Source of the DNA: Mycolicibacterium crocinum
GTDB lineage: Bacteria > Actinomycetota > Actinomycetes > Mycobacteriales > Mycobacteriaceae
Length of the DNA: 64,000 nucleotides
Direction: 5' to 3'
Assembly: GCF_022370635.2 (NCBI RefSeq)
Contig: NZ_CP092362.2
Location: forward strand, 4,960,001 to 5,024,000
Part shown: one piece after another, positions 33,216 through 43,425 of the stretch
Numbering within the stretch: the first letter of the stretch is position 1
Layout of the letters: each line of letters starts with the position of its first letter
Program-made: the position numbers and the translations under genes
Notes under the pieces: generated by a model
Told to the model about the DNA's origin: nothing
The model's input: only the letters and a program-made list of their open reading frames with translations
Databases searched by the model: none

Positions 33216-33597
33216 CGTCCTTATCCGCGGCCTCAATGTCCTGCTCGGCGGCGGCTTGATGAATTTCGGCCTCTTCCCGATGCCACGCCGCCGCATCCTG
33301 ATGCTTGTCGCCATGACCGTCACCAGCAAGAATGGCCGCTTGCTCATGCGCGGCGGCAGCACGCAGGTGCAGGTCGCGCGCTTCGACGTGGCGGGCCGCG
33401 GCCGACTCATGCGCGACATGCGCCCTTTTTAACGCTTCCTCGGCGCGCAACTGCGCAGTGGCGACCGAATGCTCGTTCGCGGGTATCCCGCGGGACAGCT
33501 CGTCGCGCCGTTCCTTCAGTTCCTCGACTCGACGACCTGCTTCCCTGGCCCGATCGCCCGGCGAGTGCATGGGCCGCTCGGCAGCAGGGGCGTTCAC
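33196..33597 (-). CDS. Ala/Glu/His-rich helical protein of unknown function
   Basis: 133 residues, almost entirely charged helix. VEELKERRDELSRG is followed by repeated A-H/A-E patterns (AEEALKRAHVAHESAAARHVEARDLH, HREEAEIHQAAAEQD). There is no membrane segment or signal peptide. The histidine spacing could bind metal or simply reflect low complexity. It overlaps the GAF-ANTAR gene upstream by 4 bases (same strand), so it is translationally coupled to an ANTAR regulator, and overlaps the CheR-type gene end-to-end. I do not recognise a named family. Confidence 0.7.
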   Translation of the reverse strand: MNAPAAERPMHSPGDRAREAGRRVEELKERRDELSRGIPANEHSVATAQLRAEEALKRAHVAHESAAARHVEARDLHLRAAAAHEQAAILAGDGHGDKHQDAAAWHREEAEIHQAAAEQDIEAADKDARREAP

Positions 33598-34298
33598 GGG
33601 TGCCGACGTTCGGCTTCGACCAACTGTCTGGCCACGTCGACGACGGGAGTGTTGGTGCTTTGGGAAAGACGTTTGAGCAACTCGAACGCCTGCACCGCGT
33701 CGATGCCGAAGCGTTCCATGATCATGCCTTTGGCCTGCCCGATGAGGTCGCGGCTGGCCAACGCACTGCGAAATTCGCGGTCCCGCCGCAACATTCGCCA
33801 GGCCAGGGCACCGTGAGTCGCATAGATGACGCCGATCTCGACCGCGGCATCGTCGAAAGCGTCTGGCTGCTCGGCGTAGAAGTTGAGCGCGCCCATCGTC
33901 TTGTGGTCGGCGAACATCTGGAAGGACAACATCGATCGGATCGGTGTGCGGGCCACCGCGCCGAGTCGGTAGTGCGGCCAGCGGTAGTCGGTGGTCAGAT
34001 CACGAACCCTGATCACGCTCTGCTCCCACGCGGCGGATAAACAGGGGCCCTGACGGTGCTGATGCTGCAGCTCGTCGAGTAACCGCGCGTAGTAATGCGT
34101 GGTCGATGCGCTCGTCACGGTGCCGTCACGATGAGCGATGGTGATGCCCGCGTAGTCCGCGCCGGGCATCGCTTTCAGCGCGGCATCGGTCAACTCATCG
34201 AGTGAGAGCTCGCCCTCGGCTTCCTCGCTGCCCCGCAACGACCGCATCGAGTCGGCGAGCGTCGCCAACTCCGCTTCTGATTCCCTCGCCCAACCCAT
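33594..34298 (-). CDS. GAF - ANTAR RNA-binding antiterminator
   Basis: 234 residues. The GAF domain (about 30-165) is typical of mycobacterial stress/redox sensors (ADYAGITIAHRDGTVTSAS; GPCLSAAWEQSVIRVRDL). The ANTAR domain at the C-terminus (ALASRDLIGQAKGMIMERFGIDAVQAFELLKRLSQSTNTPVVDVARQLV) binds dual-hexaloop RNA to prevent termination. No receiver phosphorylation site exists, so control is by ligand or partner kinase. It is the upstream gene of a two-gene operon next to the CheB/CheR cluster. Confidence 0.9.
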   Translation of the reverse strand: MGWARESEAELATLADSMRSLRGSEEAEGELSLDELTDAALKAMPGADYAGITIAHRDGTVTSASTTHYYARLLDELQHQHRQGPCLSAAWEQSVIRVRDLTTDYRWPHYRLGAVARTPIRSMLSFQMFADHKTMGALNFYAEQPDAFDDAAVEIGVIYATHGALAWRMLRRDREFRSALASRDLIGQAKGMIMERFGIDAVQAFELLKRLSQSTNTPVVDVARQLVEAERRHP

Positions 34299-34399
34299 CG
34301 TTCGTCCCTAGACAGTCGGTCCCCGAACCCGAATCTGACGTGATCCTTACATGATGCAGCCGTTTATTCAGGTCGACAACCCGCAACCGGGACCCGGGA

Positions 34400-34417
34400 A
34401 GTAGAACACGTTCTACT
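34400..34417. promoter_or_regulatory. KstR-type operator upstream of the LLM oxidoreductase
   Basis: AGTAGAAC-AC-GTTCTACT is a perfect 8-2-8 dyad, and its core TAGAACACGTTCTA fits TnnAACnnGTTnnA, the consensus I recall for the cholesterol regulator KstR. The dyad overlaps the -10-like TACTAT (34414-34419), which lies 6 nt before the ATG, so binding would block a leaderless promoter. Confidence 0.75.
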
Positions 34418-34425
34418 ATCGCGGC

Positions 34426-35292
34426 ATGCGATTCACCTACGCCGAGGCGATGACCGATCCGACGTTCTACATCCCGCTCGCTCAGGCCGCCGAGGCGGCG
34501 GGTTATCACGCGATGACGATTCCCGACAGCGTGGCCTATCCGTTCGAGTCGGACTCCACGTATCCGTATACACCGGATGGCAATCGAGAGTTTCTGGACG
34601 GCAAGGCCTTCATCGAGACGTTCGTGATCACCGCGGCACTCGGCGCGGTGACCGAACGGCTGCATTTCAACTTCTTCGTCCTCAAGCTGCCGATCCGGCC
34701 GCCGGCCCTGGTGGCCAAACAGGCCGGCTCGCTGGCTGCGCTGATCGGCAACCGTGTCGGCCTCGGCGTCGGGACCAGCCCCTGGCCGGAGGACTACGAG
34801 CTGATGGGCGTGCCGTTCGCCAAGCGCGGCAAGCGCATGGACGAGTGCATCGACATCATCCGCGGCCTCACCAGCGGCGACTACTTCGAATACCACGGCG
34901 AGTTCTACGACATCCCCAAGACCAAGATGACCCCGGCGCCGACCGAGCCGCTGCCGATCCTGATCGGCGGACATGCCGACGCGGCATTGCGGCGGGCGGC
35001 CCGCAACGACGGGTGGATGCACGGCGGTGGCACCGAAGATCTCGACGAGCTGTTGGCGAAGCTGAACCGCTTCCGCGAAGAGGAAGGGACGGCGGACAAG
35101 GACTTCCAGATCCATGTCATCTCGGCTGACGCCTTCACCGTCGACGGCGTCAAACGTCTGGAGGACAAGGGCGTCACCGACGTGATCGTCGGGTTCCGGA
35201 TCCCCTACATCAAGGGCCCCGACACCGAGCCGATGGACGCCAAGATCCGCAACCTCGAGTGGTTCGCCGAGAACGTTATCGCCAAAGTCTAA
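34426..35292 (+). CDS. LLM-class (F420-type) flavin-dependent oxidoreductase, KstR-box controlled
   Basis: 288-residue luciferase-like TIM-barrel oxidoreductase (MRFTYAEAMTDPTFYIPLAQAAEAAGYHAMTIPDS; RVGLGVGTSPWPEDYELMGVPF; PILIGGHADAALRRAAR). The family mostly uses coenzyme F420 in mycobacteria. A perfect KstR-like operator sits on its promoter, tying it to sterol catabolism. The M. tuberculosis neighbour of sucCD, Rv0953c, is a similar KstR-type gene as I recall and could be the orthologue. Translation is probably leaderless. It is convergent with echA, with 3 bases between them. Confidence 0.9.
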   Translation: MRFTYAEAMTDPTFYIPLAQAAEAAGYHAMTIPDSVAYPFESDSTYPYTPDGNREFLDGKAFIETFVITAALGAVTERLHFNFFVLKLPIRPPALVAKQAGSLAALIGNRVGLGVGTSPWPEDYELMGVPFAKRGKRMDECIDIIRGLTSGDYFEYHGEFYDIPKTKMTPAPTEPLPILIGGHADAALRRAARNDGWMHGGGTEDLDELLAKLNRFREEEGTADKDFQIHVISADAFTVDGVKRLEDKGVTDVIVGFRIPYIKGPDTEPMDAKIRNLEWFAENVIAKV

Positions 35293-35295
35293 CCG

Positions 35296-36096
35296 TCACA
35301 GCGGATCCCACTTCGGCGCACGCTTCTCGCGGTGGGCCATCGCGGCCTCCCGCGGATTGTTGGTGAACCCGGTCAGGATCTGTGTCCGGTTCTCGATCTC
35401 CTTGGCGTGCCGCAGACTCGGCGCATCCAGGGCCGCATTGAGACCGGTCTTGGTCTGCCAGACCCCGAATGCATTGTTCGCGGCGATGCTGCGCGCCATC
35501 GTCAGGGCGGCGCCGGCGAGGTCGTCCTCGGACACCACCTCGTGCACAAGCCCGATCCGGTACGCCTCGGCCGCGTCGATGATCCGTCCGGTCAGCATCA
35601 TCTCGCGGGCCGCGCCCGCCCCGACGATCTTCGGCAGCAGATAGCTGGTGCCCATGTCGAGCGATGAGAACCCAGCCTTGATGAACACCGAACCGAAGCG
35701 TGCGGATTGCGAAGCGATTCGGATATCGCAGTGCAGCGCGTAGGCCAGTCCCCCGCCGACGGCCACCCCATTGACCGCCGCGACCACCGGTATCGGCAGT
35801 TCATAGAGCCGGGTCAGCTGGTCGGCCAGCCGCACCTGCGCGTCATAGGTCGTCTTGAACTGCGCGGCGGCCGGCTCGGTCCACGGTTCGCCGGTACCGC
35901 TGAGGTCGGCGCCCGCGCAGAAGCCGCGTCCCGCGCCGGTCAGGACGGCGACCCGGTACTTCCACGAGCTCAGCTCGTCGAGGGCGTCGTCCACGCCGTC
36001 CATCAGGGCGCCGTCGATCGCATTGAGCAGGTTCGGCCGGTTCAACGTGACGTGGGCGATCCCGTCTTCGACCTCTTCAAATTCCACCGCAGCCAT
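35296..36096 (-). CDS. Enoyl-CoA hydratase/isomerase family protein
   Basis: About 266 residues of crotonase fold. Oxyanion-hole segments are GAGRGFCAGADLSG and NGVAVGGGLAYALHCDIRIASQSARFG; EVVSEDD and the C-terminal KTGLNAALD helix follow. The start is placed at ATG 36096 (MAAVEFEEVEDG), because TAACCT lies 7 nt upstream. The in-frame ATG 36120 would add eight residues with no supporting signal. It is convergent with the KstR-box LLM gene and divergent from the SRPBCC gene, so its pathway is uncertain. Confidence 0.9.
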   Translation of the reverse strand: MAAVEFEEVEDGIAHVTLNRPNLLNAIDGALMDGVDDALDELSSWKYRVAVLTGAGRGFCAGADLSGTGEPWTEPAAAQFKTTYDAQVRLADQLTRLYELPIPVVAAVNGVAVGGGLAYALHCDIRIASQSARFGSVFIKAGFSSLDMGTSYLLPKIVGAGAAREMMLTGRIIDAAEAYRIGLVHEVVSEDDLAGAALTMARSIAANNAFGVWQTKTGLNAALDAPSLRHAKEIENRTQILTGFTNNPREAAMAHREKRAPKWDPL

Positions 36097-36140
36097 GTGC
36101 TGCAGGTTAGCGGTGGCCATCCATCGGGTATAGGCCGCCC

Positions 36141-36569
36141 ATGGCTACCGTTGACGTATCCGTGCCCTCCGATGTGGCGCCGCACCAGGCCTGGAAACTC
36201 GCCTCGGATCTCAACCGGTTCGACGAGTGGATGACGATCTTCGCCGGCTGGCGCGGTCCGGTGCCGGAAACGATCGCGGAGGGCACCGAGGTGTCGTCGC
36301 TGATCAAGGTCAAAGGCTTCCGCAACACCATTCACTGGCGGGTGACCAGATACGACGAGCCGCACACGATCGAGCTGACCGGAACCGGCTGGCCCGCCGT
36401 CAAGATCTGCATCACGATGAACGTCACCGATGCTGATGGCCGCACCTGCTTTCACCTGATCTCCGACATCTCCGGCGGGGTCCTCAACGGACCGATCGGA
36501 CGGCTGGTGGCCAAAGTGCTGGAGTCTGATGTGCGCAAATCGGTGTCGAATCTGGCCGCGCTGGCCTAA
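36141..36569 (+). CDS. SRPBCC (START/Bet v1-like) family protein
   Basis: 142 residues with the polyketide cyclase/dehydrase-type pattern: PSDVAPHQAWKLASDLNRFDEWM at the N-terminus, a beta-rich middle, and the long C-terminal helix GRLVAKVLESDVRKSVSNLAALA. These proteins form a hydrophobic cavity and bind lipids or aromatic compounds; no catalytic residues can be named. A TATAGG hexamer lies 6 nt before the ATG. It is divergent from echA, with 44 bases between the start codons. Confidence 0.82.
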   Translation: MATVDVSVPSDVAPHQAWKLASDLNRFDEWMTIFAGWRGPVPETIAEGTEVSSLIKVKGFRNTIHWRVTRYDEPHTIELTGTGWPAVKICITMNVTDADGRTCFHLISDISGGVLNGPIGRLVAKVLESDVRKSVSNLAALA

Positions 36570-36684
36570 CGGCGTGCCGCTCGGCGCAGATGCCGGTGCG
36601 TTCGGCGACAAACCACTGATAGGTGACGGCTGCGTCACATGATCGCGCTACCGTGCTTACACCCAATGACGGGAGGAAGCCGGG

Positions 36685-38552
<1,868 letters not shown>

Positions 38553-38556
<4 letters not shown>

Positions 38557-39179
38557 CCGTCACGATCGACGAGATCCACATCGGCGATCCGGCCTCGGTG
38601 TGGCGGGACGCCGGGTTCAGCGTCGACGACGACTCGGTGTGTCGCATCGGCGACGTCCGGGTGCGACTGGGCATGGGTGGCACCGGGATTGTGGGCTGGA
38701 CGTTGCGGGGTGCGGCCTCGCAGGGCGAGCTGGACGGCATTCCGACGGTGCCGTCCGATGCTGAGGTCGCTGCGCCCGCCACGCATCCGAACGGGGTGAC
38801 GTCGATCGATCACGTCGTGCTGTTGTCCCCCAACCTCGCCCGCACCGTTGCCGCACTGGGTGCGATCGGGCTGCAGCCGCGCCGGGAACGGGATGCCGAA
38901 CTCGGCGGACAACCGATGCGGCAGGTCTTCTTCCGGCTGGGCCCGGTGATCCTCGAGGTCGTCGGGTCACCGTCGGCAGCCGGCGACGGACCGTCGTCGC
39001 TGTGGGGAATCACCTATGTCGTCGCCGACATCGACGCGACGGCGGCGTTCTTCGGCGACCGGACGCTGCCGGTGAAAGACGCCGTGCAGCCGGGGCGCCG
39101 GATCACCACACTGCGGCATCGAGATCTGGGCATGTCGGTCCGCACGGCGATGATTTCGCCGCCTATTCTCGGCGCATGA
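38553..39179 (+). CDS. VOC-superfamily (glyoxalase-like) protein
   Basis: 208 residues. The second half carries the vicinal-oxygen-chelate pattern (VTSIDHVVLLSPNLARTVAALGAIGLQPRRERD ... QVFFRLGPVILEVVG ... LWGITYVVADIDATAAFFG). The metal ligands are partly recognisable (His in DHVV, Glu in ILEVV). The first ~75 residues are less typical. Function is unknown. Its start overlaps the prpE stop and its stop overlaps the rnhA start, so it is translationally coupled on both sides. Confidence 0.85.
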
Positions 39180-39649
39180 GCGCTGAGGTCAGCGAAATTG
39201 TTGTCATCCACACCGACGGCGGCTGCCGGCCCAACCCCGGTCCCGGCGGGTGGGGCGCGGTGCTGCGCATGCGTGAACACGTCCGCGAGATGTGCGGTGG
39301 CGAGGCCGGCGCGACAAGCAACAACCGGATGGAGCTGACCGCGCCGATCATGGCGCTGGAGGCACTCACCCGGTCCGTGACCGTGCACCTCTACACCGAC
39401 AGCACGTACGTCCGGAACGGCATCACCAAGTGGGTGGTCGGCTGGCAGCGCAACGGCTGGATGACCGCCGCCAAGCAACCGGTGAAGAACGTCGACTTGT
39501 GGCAGCGGCTTCAGCTCGCCTGCGAACGCCACCGGGTGGAGTGGTTCTGGGTCAAGGGCCATTCAGGTGTCGCCGACAACGAGCTGGCCGACCAGTTGGC
39601 AACGCGCGGTTTGCACGAGGCGATCGCCGCGGCGGGAGTTGCGATTTAG
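39176..39649 (+). CDS. rnhA: Ribonuclease HI
   Basis: 157 residues; degrades the RNA strand of RNA:DNA hybrids such as R-loops and lagging-strand primers. Catalytic acidic residues are visible in VIHTDGGCRPNPGPGGWG, NNRMELTA, VHLYTDSTYV, and GVADNELADQLA. The basic substrate-binding loop (TKWVVGWQRNGWMTAAKQPVKNVDLW) is present. I start at ATG 39176, overlapping the VOC stop; longer frames read through the VOC gene. The co-transcription with prpE and VOC looks positional rather than functional. Confidence 0.95.
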   Translation: MSAEVSEIVVIHTDGGCRPNPGPGGWGAVLRMREHVREMCGGEAGATSNNRMELTAPIMALEALTRSVTVHLYTDSTYVRNGITKWVVGWQRNGWMTAAKQPVKNVDLWQRLQLACERHRVEWFWVKGHSGVADNELADQLATRGLHEAIAAAGVAI

Positions 39650-39722
39650 TTATCCACACAGTCCGGTTCATCCCCAGCTCGGGTTGAGCCCCCATCTTCT
39701 GTCGGCGGGTCGGCGTAGTCTT

Positions 39723-39738
39723 TCGAACATGCGTTCGA
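39723..39738. promoter_or_regulatory. LexA (SOS) box overlapping the 13E12-family start codon
   Basis: TCGAAC-ATGC-GTTCGA is an exact match to the mycobacterial/Gram-positive SOS box TCGAAC-N4-GTTCGA. The start codon ATG (39729-39731) is inside the spacer. TAGTCT lies 7 nt before the ATG, so the mRNA would be leaderless and the operator covers the transcription start. It predicts DNA-damage induction through LexA/RecA. Confidence 0.85.
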
Positions 39739-41096
39739 TCGATGTGGTATTGCAGGCACTCGACGACGCTGTCGAGTCGCTAGCCGCGGTCGATCTCGAT
39801 GTCTTGTCGCCGCCGGAGCGGTTTGGGGTCTTGGAGCGCCTAGAGACCGCGCGGCGTCGTCAGGTGGCGGTGGCACATGCACTGGTCAGCAAGTTGGAGC
39901 GGTTCGAGGGCTGCCCGAAGCTCGATCTCACGTTGGCGGATGTGTTGCGAGTCAGTCCTACCGAGGCGCGCCGCCGCCTCCGCGATGCCGCACAGTTGGC
40001 GCCGCGCACGACGCTGACCGGAGAACCGCTGCCCCCGGCGTTGCCCGAGACCGCCGAGGCGTGGGCCGCCGGTGAGTTGGATGGCGAACATCTGCAGGTG
40101 ATCCAGAAGTTCTTCCGCCAACTGCCCAGCCATGTGCCGCCGGCCGCAACGGAAAAGGCCGAACGCATTCTCGCCCAGAAGGCGGCCGTGCTGCGCCCCG
40201 ATCAGTTGGAGAACCTCGCCGAACGCCTTGCGGCGCACCTGAACCCGGATGGCCTGTTCTCCGACGAAGACCGTGCACGCCAGCGCAGTTTCACCTGGAG
40301 CCGTCGCCAACGCCCCGACGGCATGAGCGAAGGCAAGATCGTCGCCGACCCCGAAACACGGGCCCTCATCGACGCCGCGTTCGCCAAGTTCGCCGCACCG
40401 GGCATGTGCAACCCGGCCGACGAGACCCCCACCGTGCTTGACGAGCCCACCGATGACGCACGGCAACGGGATTCCCGTACCAGGGGCCAACGCCAGCATG
40501 ATGCGCTCAAAGCAATGATGCGCGGACAGCTCGGGGATCCGAAACTCGGTCAACACAAGGGCTTACCCGTCACGGTGATCGTCACCGCGACGCTACAAGA
40601 CCTTCAGGCACAGACCGGCCACGGGGTTACCGCCGGCGGGACCCTGCTGCCGATGTCGGACGTGATCAGGATGGCCAGCCACGCCTATCACTATCTCGCC
40701 CTGTTCGACGGCGTCGACGGACGGGCCCTGTGGCTGGGCCGCACCAAACGCATCGCCACCGCAGACCAACGAATCATGTTGCACGCCAAATATCGTGGCT
40801 GCACCAGGCCCGGCTGCGACGCCCCCGGCTACCACAGCGATGTCCACCACGCCGCCCAAGACTGGAAGACCGGCGGCAATACTGACATCGATGACCTCAC
40901 CCTGGCCTGCCCACCCGACAACGAACTCGTCGAAACCGGCGGCTGGAAAACCCGACAATTGCCCAACGGCGACACCGAATGGATACCGCCACCGGGACTT
41001 CCGATGCTGCGCGGTGGCGTCAACGACTTCCACCACCCGGAACGGCTGCTGGGCGAAGACCGGCCGCCCGACGATGTCGGAGATGACGCGGCCTAA
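39729..41096 (+). CDS. 13E12-repeat-family protein (DUF222 + HNH nuclease), SOS-controlled
   Basis: 455 residues. The N-terminal ~300 are DUF222, and the C-terminal ~110 are HNH-like: CTRPGCDAPGYHSDVHHAAQDWKTGGNTDIDDLTLACPPDN, then GGWKTRQLPNGDTEWIPPPG. This is the REP13E12 family, dispersed in mycobacterial genomes and in several cases LexA-controlled in M. tuberculosis. It may be a mobile-element-associated endonuclease. I start at ATG 39729 inside the LexA box; the frame upstream is rnhA shadow. It overlaps the convergent ligD gene by 4 bases. No repeat boundaries or att duplication are visible. Confidence 0.9.
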   Translation: MRSIDVVLQALDDAVESLAAVDLDVLSPPERFGVLERLETARRRQVAVAHALVSKLERFEGCPKLDLTLADVLRVSPTEARRRLRDAAQLAPRTTLTGEPLPPALPETAEAWAAGELDGEHLQVIQKFFRQLPSHVPPAATEKAERILAQKAAVLRPDQLENLAERLAAHLNPDGLFSDEDRARQRSFTWSRRQRPDGMSEGKIVADPETRALIDAAFAKFAAPGMCNPADETPTVLDEPTDDARQRDSRTRGQRQHDALKAMMRGQLGDPKLGQHKGLPVTVIVTATLQDLQAQTGHGVTAGGTLLPMSDVIRMASHAYHYLALFDGVDGRALWLGRTKRIATADQRIMLHAKYRGCTRPGCDAPGYHSDVHHAAQDWKTGGNTDIDDLTLACPPDNELVETGGWKTRQLPNGDTEWIPPPGLPMLRGGVNDFHHPERLLGEDRPPDDVGDDAA

Positions 41097-43390
41097 CTCG
41101 GCGACTCCAGCTCCACGTCGGCGGGCGCCTTGTCGGGCCGCAGGCCACGCCAGCTCGGGTGGCGCAGTCGGCCGTCGGACGTCCATTCGCCGTAGCGCAC
41201 CTCCCCCACCAACTCCGGCCGCACGTAGGTGACGCCCTTGGCATCCGCTCTGGGAAGCGGTGTGGCAAAAGCCGATTCATCGGTATGCAGCGGCTGAAGA
41301 ATCTTCTTCAACCGGCCCAGCTCTTTGTCGGAGAACCCCGTGCCCACCCGGCCGATGAATCGCAGTCCACCGTCGGCCGGAATGCCGAGCAGCAGCGCAC
41401 CGATCCCACTGGAGCGTCCGCCATTGCCCTCTCGCCACCCGCCGATCACGGCTTCCTGGGTGTTCCAGTTCTTGTCCTTGATCCATGCCGCCGATCGCCG
41501 GCCGGGCTGATACGTGGAGTCCCATTTCTTGGCGACGACACCCTCCCACTTCTTCTTGCGGGAGAACTCGAGTGCCTCCGGACCGTCACCGTCGAGTAGC
41601 GGCGGCACGACCAGATTTGTTCCCTGCGCGAATGTTTCGAGCACCTTCCGCCGGTCGCGGTATTTGGCCTTCAGCAGTGAACGCCCATCGAGCCGCAGGA
41701 TGTCGAACGCCCAGAACTCGATGCGGGTGGCGCGCGCTCGGTTCTGCATCTCGCCGAAGCTCGGCACCCCATCGGCATCCAGCGCAACGACCTCACCGTC
41801 GAGGATGACGTCATGGTCGGCGAGATCGGCTGCCAGCGAAGCCAATTGCGGATAGTCGGCGGTCAGGTCACGCCCGCTGCGTGATTGTGCACGCAGCTGA
41901 CCGCCCGAAATTTCGACCAGCAGCCGGTAACCGTCGAACTTGCCCTCGAATCCGTACTGCGCCGCAGTCAGTTTCTCGACCGACCCCAGCGTGGCCAGCA
42001 TCGGCGAATAGTCCTGCAGGCGCGGAGCAGGCTGCTCCTTCATCCGGTGCGCCAGCCACTGATCACCGTTGGTCTGAATCAGCGCATAGCGTCCCGAGAT
42101 TCGCTGGCCGTGCAGGTCGACGATCACCTCGCCGCCCTTGGCCGGACCGTCGGGGGCGCGGTCCCGGAACTTCTCCGCCTCGTACGTCCCGGAGTCCCAG
42201 ATGATGACCTTCCCGCCGCCGTACTCCCCCTTGGGGATGTCCCCTTCGAACGTCGCGTACTCGAGCGGATGGTCCTCGGTGTGCACGGCCAGATGGTTCA
42301 CCGCCGGGGTGTCGGGCAGATTCTTCGGCACCGCCCACGACACCAGCACGCCGTCACGCTCCAGCCGGAAGTCGTAGTGCAGACGTCGCGCATGGTGTTC
42401 CTGGATCACGAACGTGTTGTTCTCCCCGACCGCCGGCCGGGCGGCGGGCACCGGTTCCGGTGTCTTGGCCGCATCCCGCATGCTGCGGTAGGTGGTCAGC
42501 CGGTCATACCGGGGCACATCGTCGTCCAATCCGGCCAGCAGATCACCCTGCTCGGCGACCCGCGCCAGCACCTCGTGATACTCCAGATGCCGTAGCTCCG
42601 GATCGCCGATCTCCTCCCACGTTCGGGGCGCGGCCACCGTCGGAGTCGCCCGGCCGCGCAACGAATACGGCGCGATCGTCGTCTTGGACCCGTTGTTCTG
42701 ACTCCAATCCAGAAACACCTTGCCGTCCCGCAGGCTCTTGGTCATCGTCGCGGTGACGAGCTTGGGCATGCTCTTCTCCAGCTGCTGGGCCACCCGGCGG
42801 GCCACCGTCACCGCACCGCTGCTGCTCACCGGGTCGGCCAGCGGCGCATACAGATGCAACCCCTTGCTGCCACTGGTCAGTGGGTACACCGTCAGCCCGA
42901 TGTCGTCCATCAGCTCCCGGACCGCGTTGGCAACCTCACACAGTTGCGGCATCGTCACGCCCTCACCCGGGTCCAGGTCGAAGACCAAACGTGTTGCAGG
43001 CCCGGGCTTTCCGTCCGGAGTGAACCGCCATTGCGGCACATGGACTTCCAGCGACGCCTGCTGCGCGATCCAGGCCAGCCCGATGGGGGTTTCGATGATC
43101 GGATATGTGGTGCTGCCCGAGCGGTGGTCCACCGTCGCGCGCTCCAGCCAACCGGGCGCCGAACTGGCCAGCTGCTTTTCGAAGAACGACGGCTCGTCGA
43201 CACCGTTCGGCCAACGCTTCCTGGTGACGGCCCGGCCGGCGATATGCGGCAGCATCACGTCGGCGATCGTCGTGTAGTAGGAGAACACGTCGGCCTTGGT
43301 GGTGCCGGTCGCCGGATACAGCACCTTGTCGGCGTTGGTCAGCGTGACACGCGGTCCTCTCGTCGCCCCCGGCGGCCACACGTCATTCAC
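41093..43390 (-). CDS. ligD: ATP-dependent DNA ligase D (Pol-PE-Lig)
   Basis: End-processing and sealing enzyme of bacterial NHEJ, recruited by Ku. About 765 residues in mycobacterial order: polymerase/primase domain (~10-290, metal site in LVFDLDPGEG), 3'-phosphoesterase (~315-440, HHARRLHYDFRLERDG, HTEDHPLEYATFEGDIPKGEYGGG), and ligase (~460-765, adenylated Lys in FEGKFDGYR, EGVVAKKWDS, WIKDKN). The start is taken as GTG 43390, exactly at +1 of a TACCGT promoter element; GTG 43396 and ATG 43393 are the alternatives, differing by two or fewer residues. It is divergent from a small secreted-protein gene followed by ku. Confidence 0.97.
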   Translation of the reverse strand: MNDVWPPGATRGPRVTLTNADKVLYPATGTTKADVFSYYTTIADVMLPHIAGRAVTRKRWPNGVDEPSFFEKQLASSAPGWLERATVDHRSGSTTYPIIETPIGLAWIAQQASLEVHVPQWRFTPDGKPGPATRLVFDLDPGEGVTMPQLCEVANAVRELMDDIGLTVYPLTSGSKGLHLYAPLADPVSSSGAVTVARRVAQQLEKSMPKLVTATMTKSLRDGKVFLDWSQNNGSKTTIAPYSLRGRATPTVAAPRTWEEIGDPELRHLEYHEVLARVAEQGDLLAGLDDDVPRYDRLTTYRSMRDAAKTPEPVPAARPAVGENNTFVIQEHHARRLHYDFRLERDGVLVSWAVPKNLPDTPAVNHLAVHTEDHPLEYATFEGDIPKGEYGGGKVIIWDSGTYEAEKFRDRAPDGPAKGGEVIVDLHGQRISGRYALIQTNGDQWLAHRMKEQPAPRLQDYSPMLATLGSVEKLTAAQYGFEGKFDGYRLLVEISGGQLRAQSRSGRDLTADYPQLASLAADLADHDVILDGEVVALDADGVPSFGEMQNRARATRIEFWAFDILRLDGRSLLKAKYRDRRKVLETFAQGTNLVVPPLLDGDGPEALEFSRKKKWEGVVAKKWDSTYQPGRRSAAWIKDKNWNTQEAVIGGWREGNGGRSSGIGALLLGIPADGGLRFIGRVGTGFSDKELGRLKKILQPLHTDESAFATPLPRADAKGVTYVRPELVGEVRYGEWTSDGRLRHPSWRGLRPDKAPADVELESPS

Positions 43391-43395
43391 CATCA

Positions 43396-43420
43396 CACGG
43401 TATTACCCGCTGATACCGTG
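43396..43420. promoter_or_regulatory. Symmetrical bidirectional promoter of ligD and the secreted-protein gene
   Basis: CACGGTAT (43396-43403) and ATACCGTG (43413-43420) form an 8-bp inverted repeat with a 9-nt spacer. Each arm contains TACCGT reading outward. With the last T at -7, transcription would start at 43390 (ligD GTG) and at 43426 (secreted-protein GTG), so both genes are predicted leaderless from one dyad. The dyad may also be an operator. Confidence 0.6.
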
Positions 43421-43425
43421 GACTA

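Noticed and set aside
34400..34417. LexA box before the LLM oxidoreductase
   Set aside because: GAAC and GTTC are separated by 2 bases, not the 4 required for the mycobacterial SOS box.
39729..41096. Insertion sequence or intron-encoded element around the HNH gene
   Set aside because: No terminal repeats, target duplication or transposase; it is a stand-alone 13E12-family gene.
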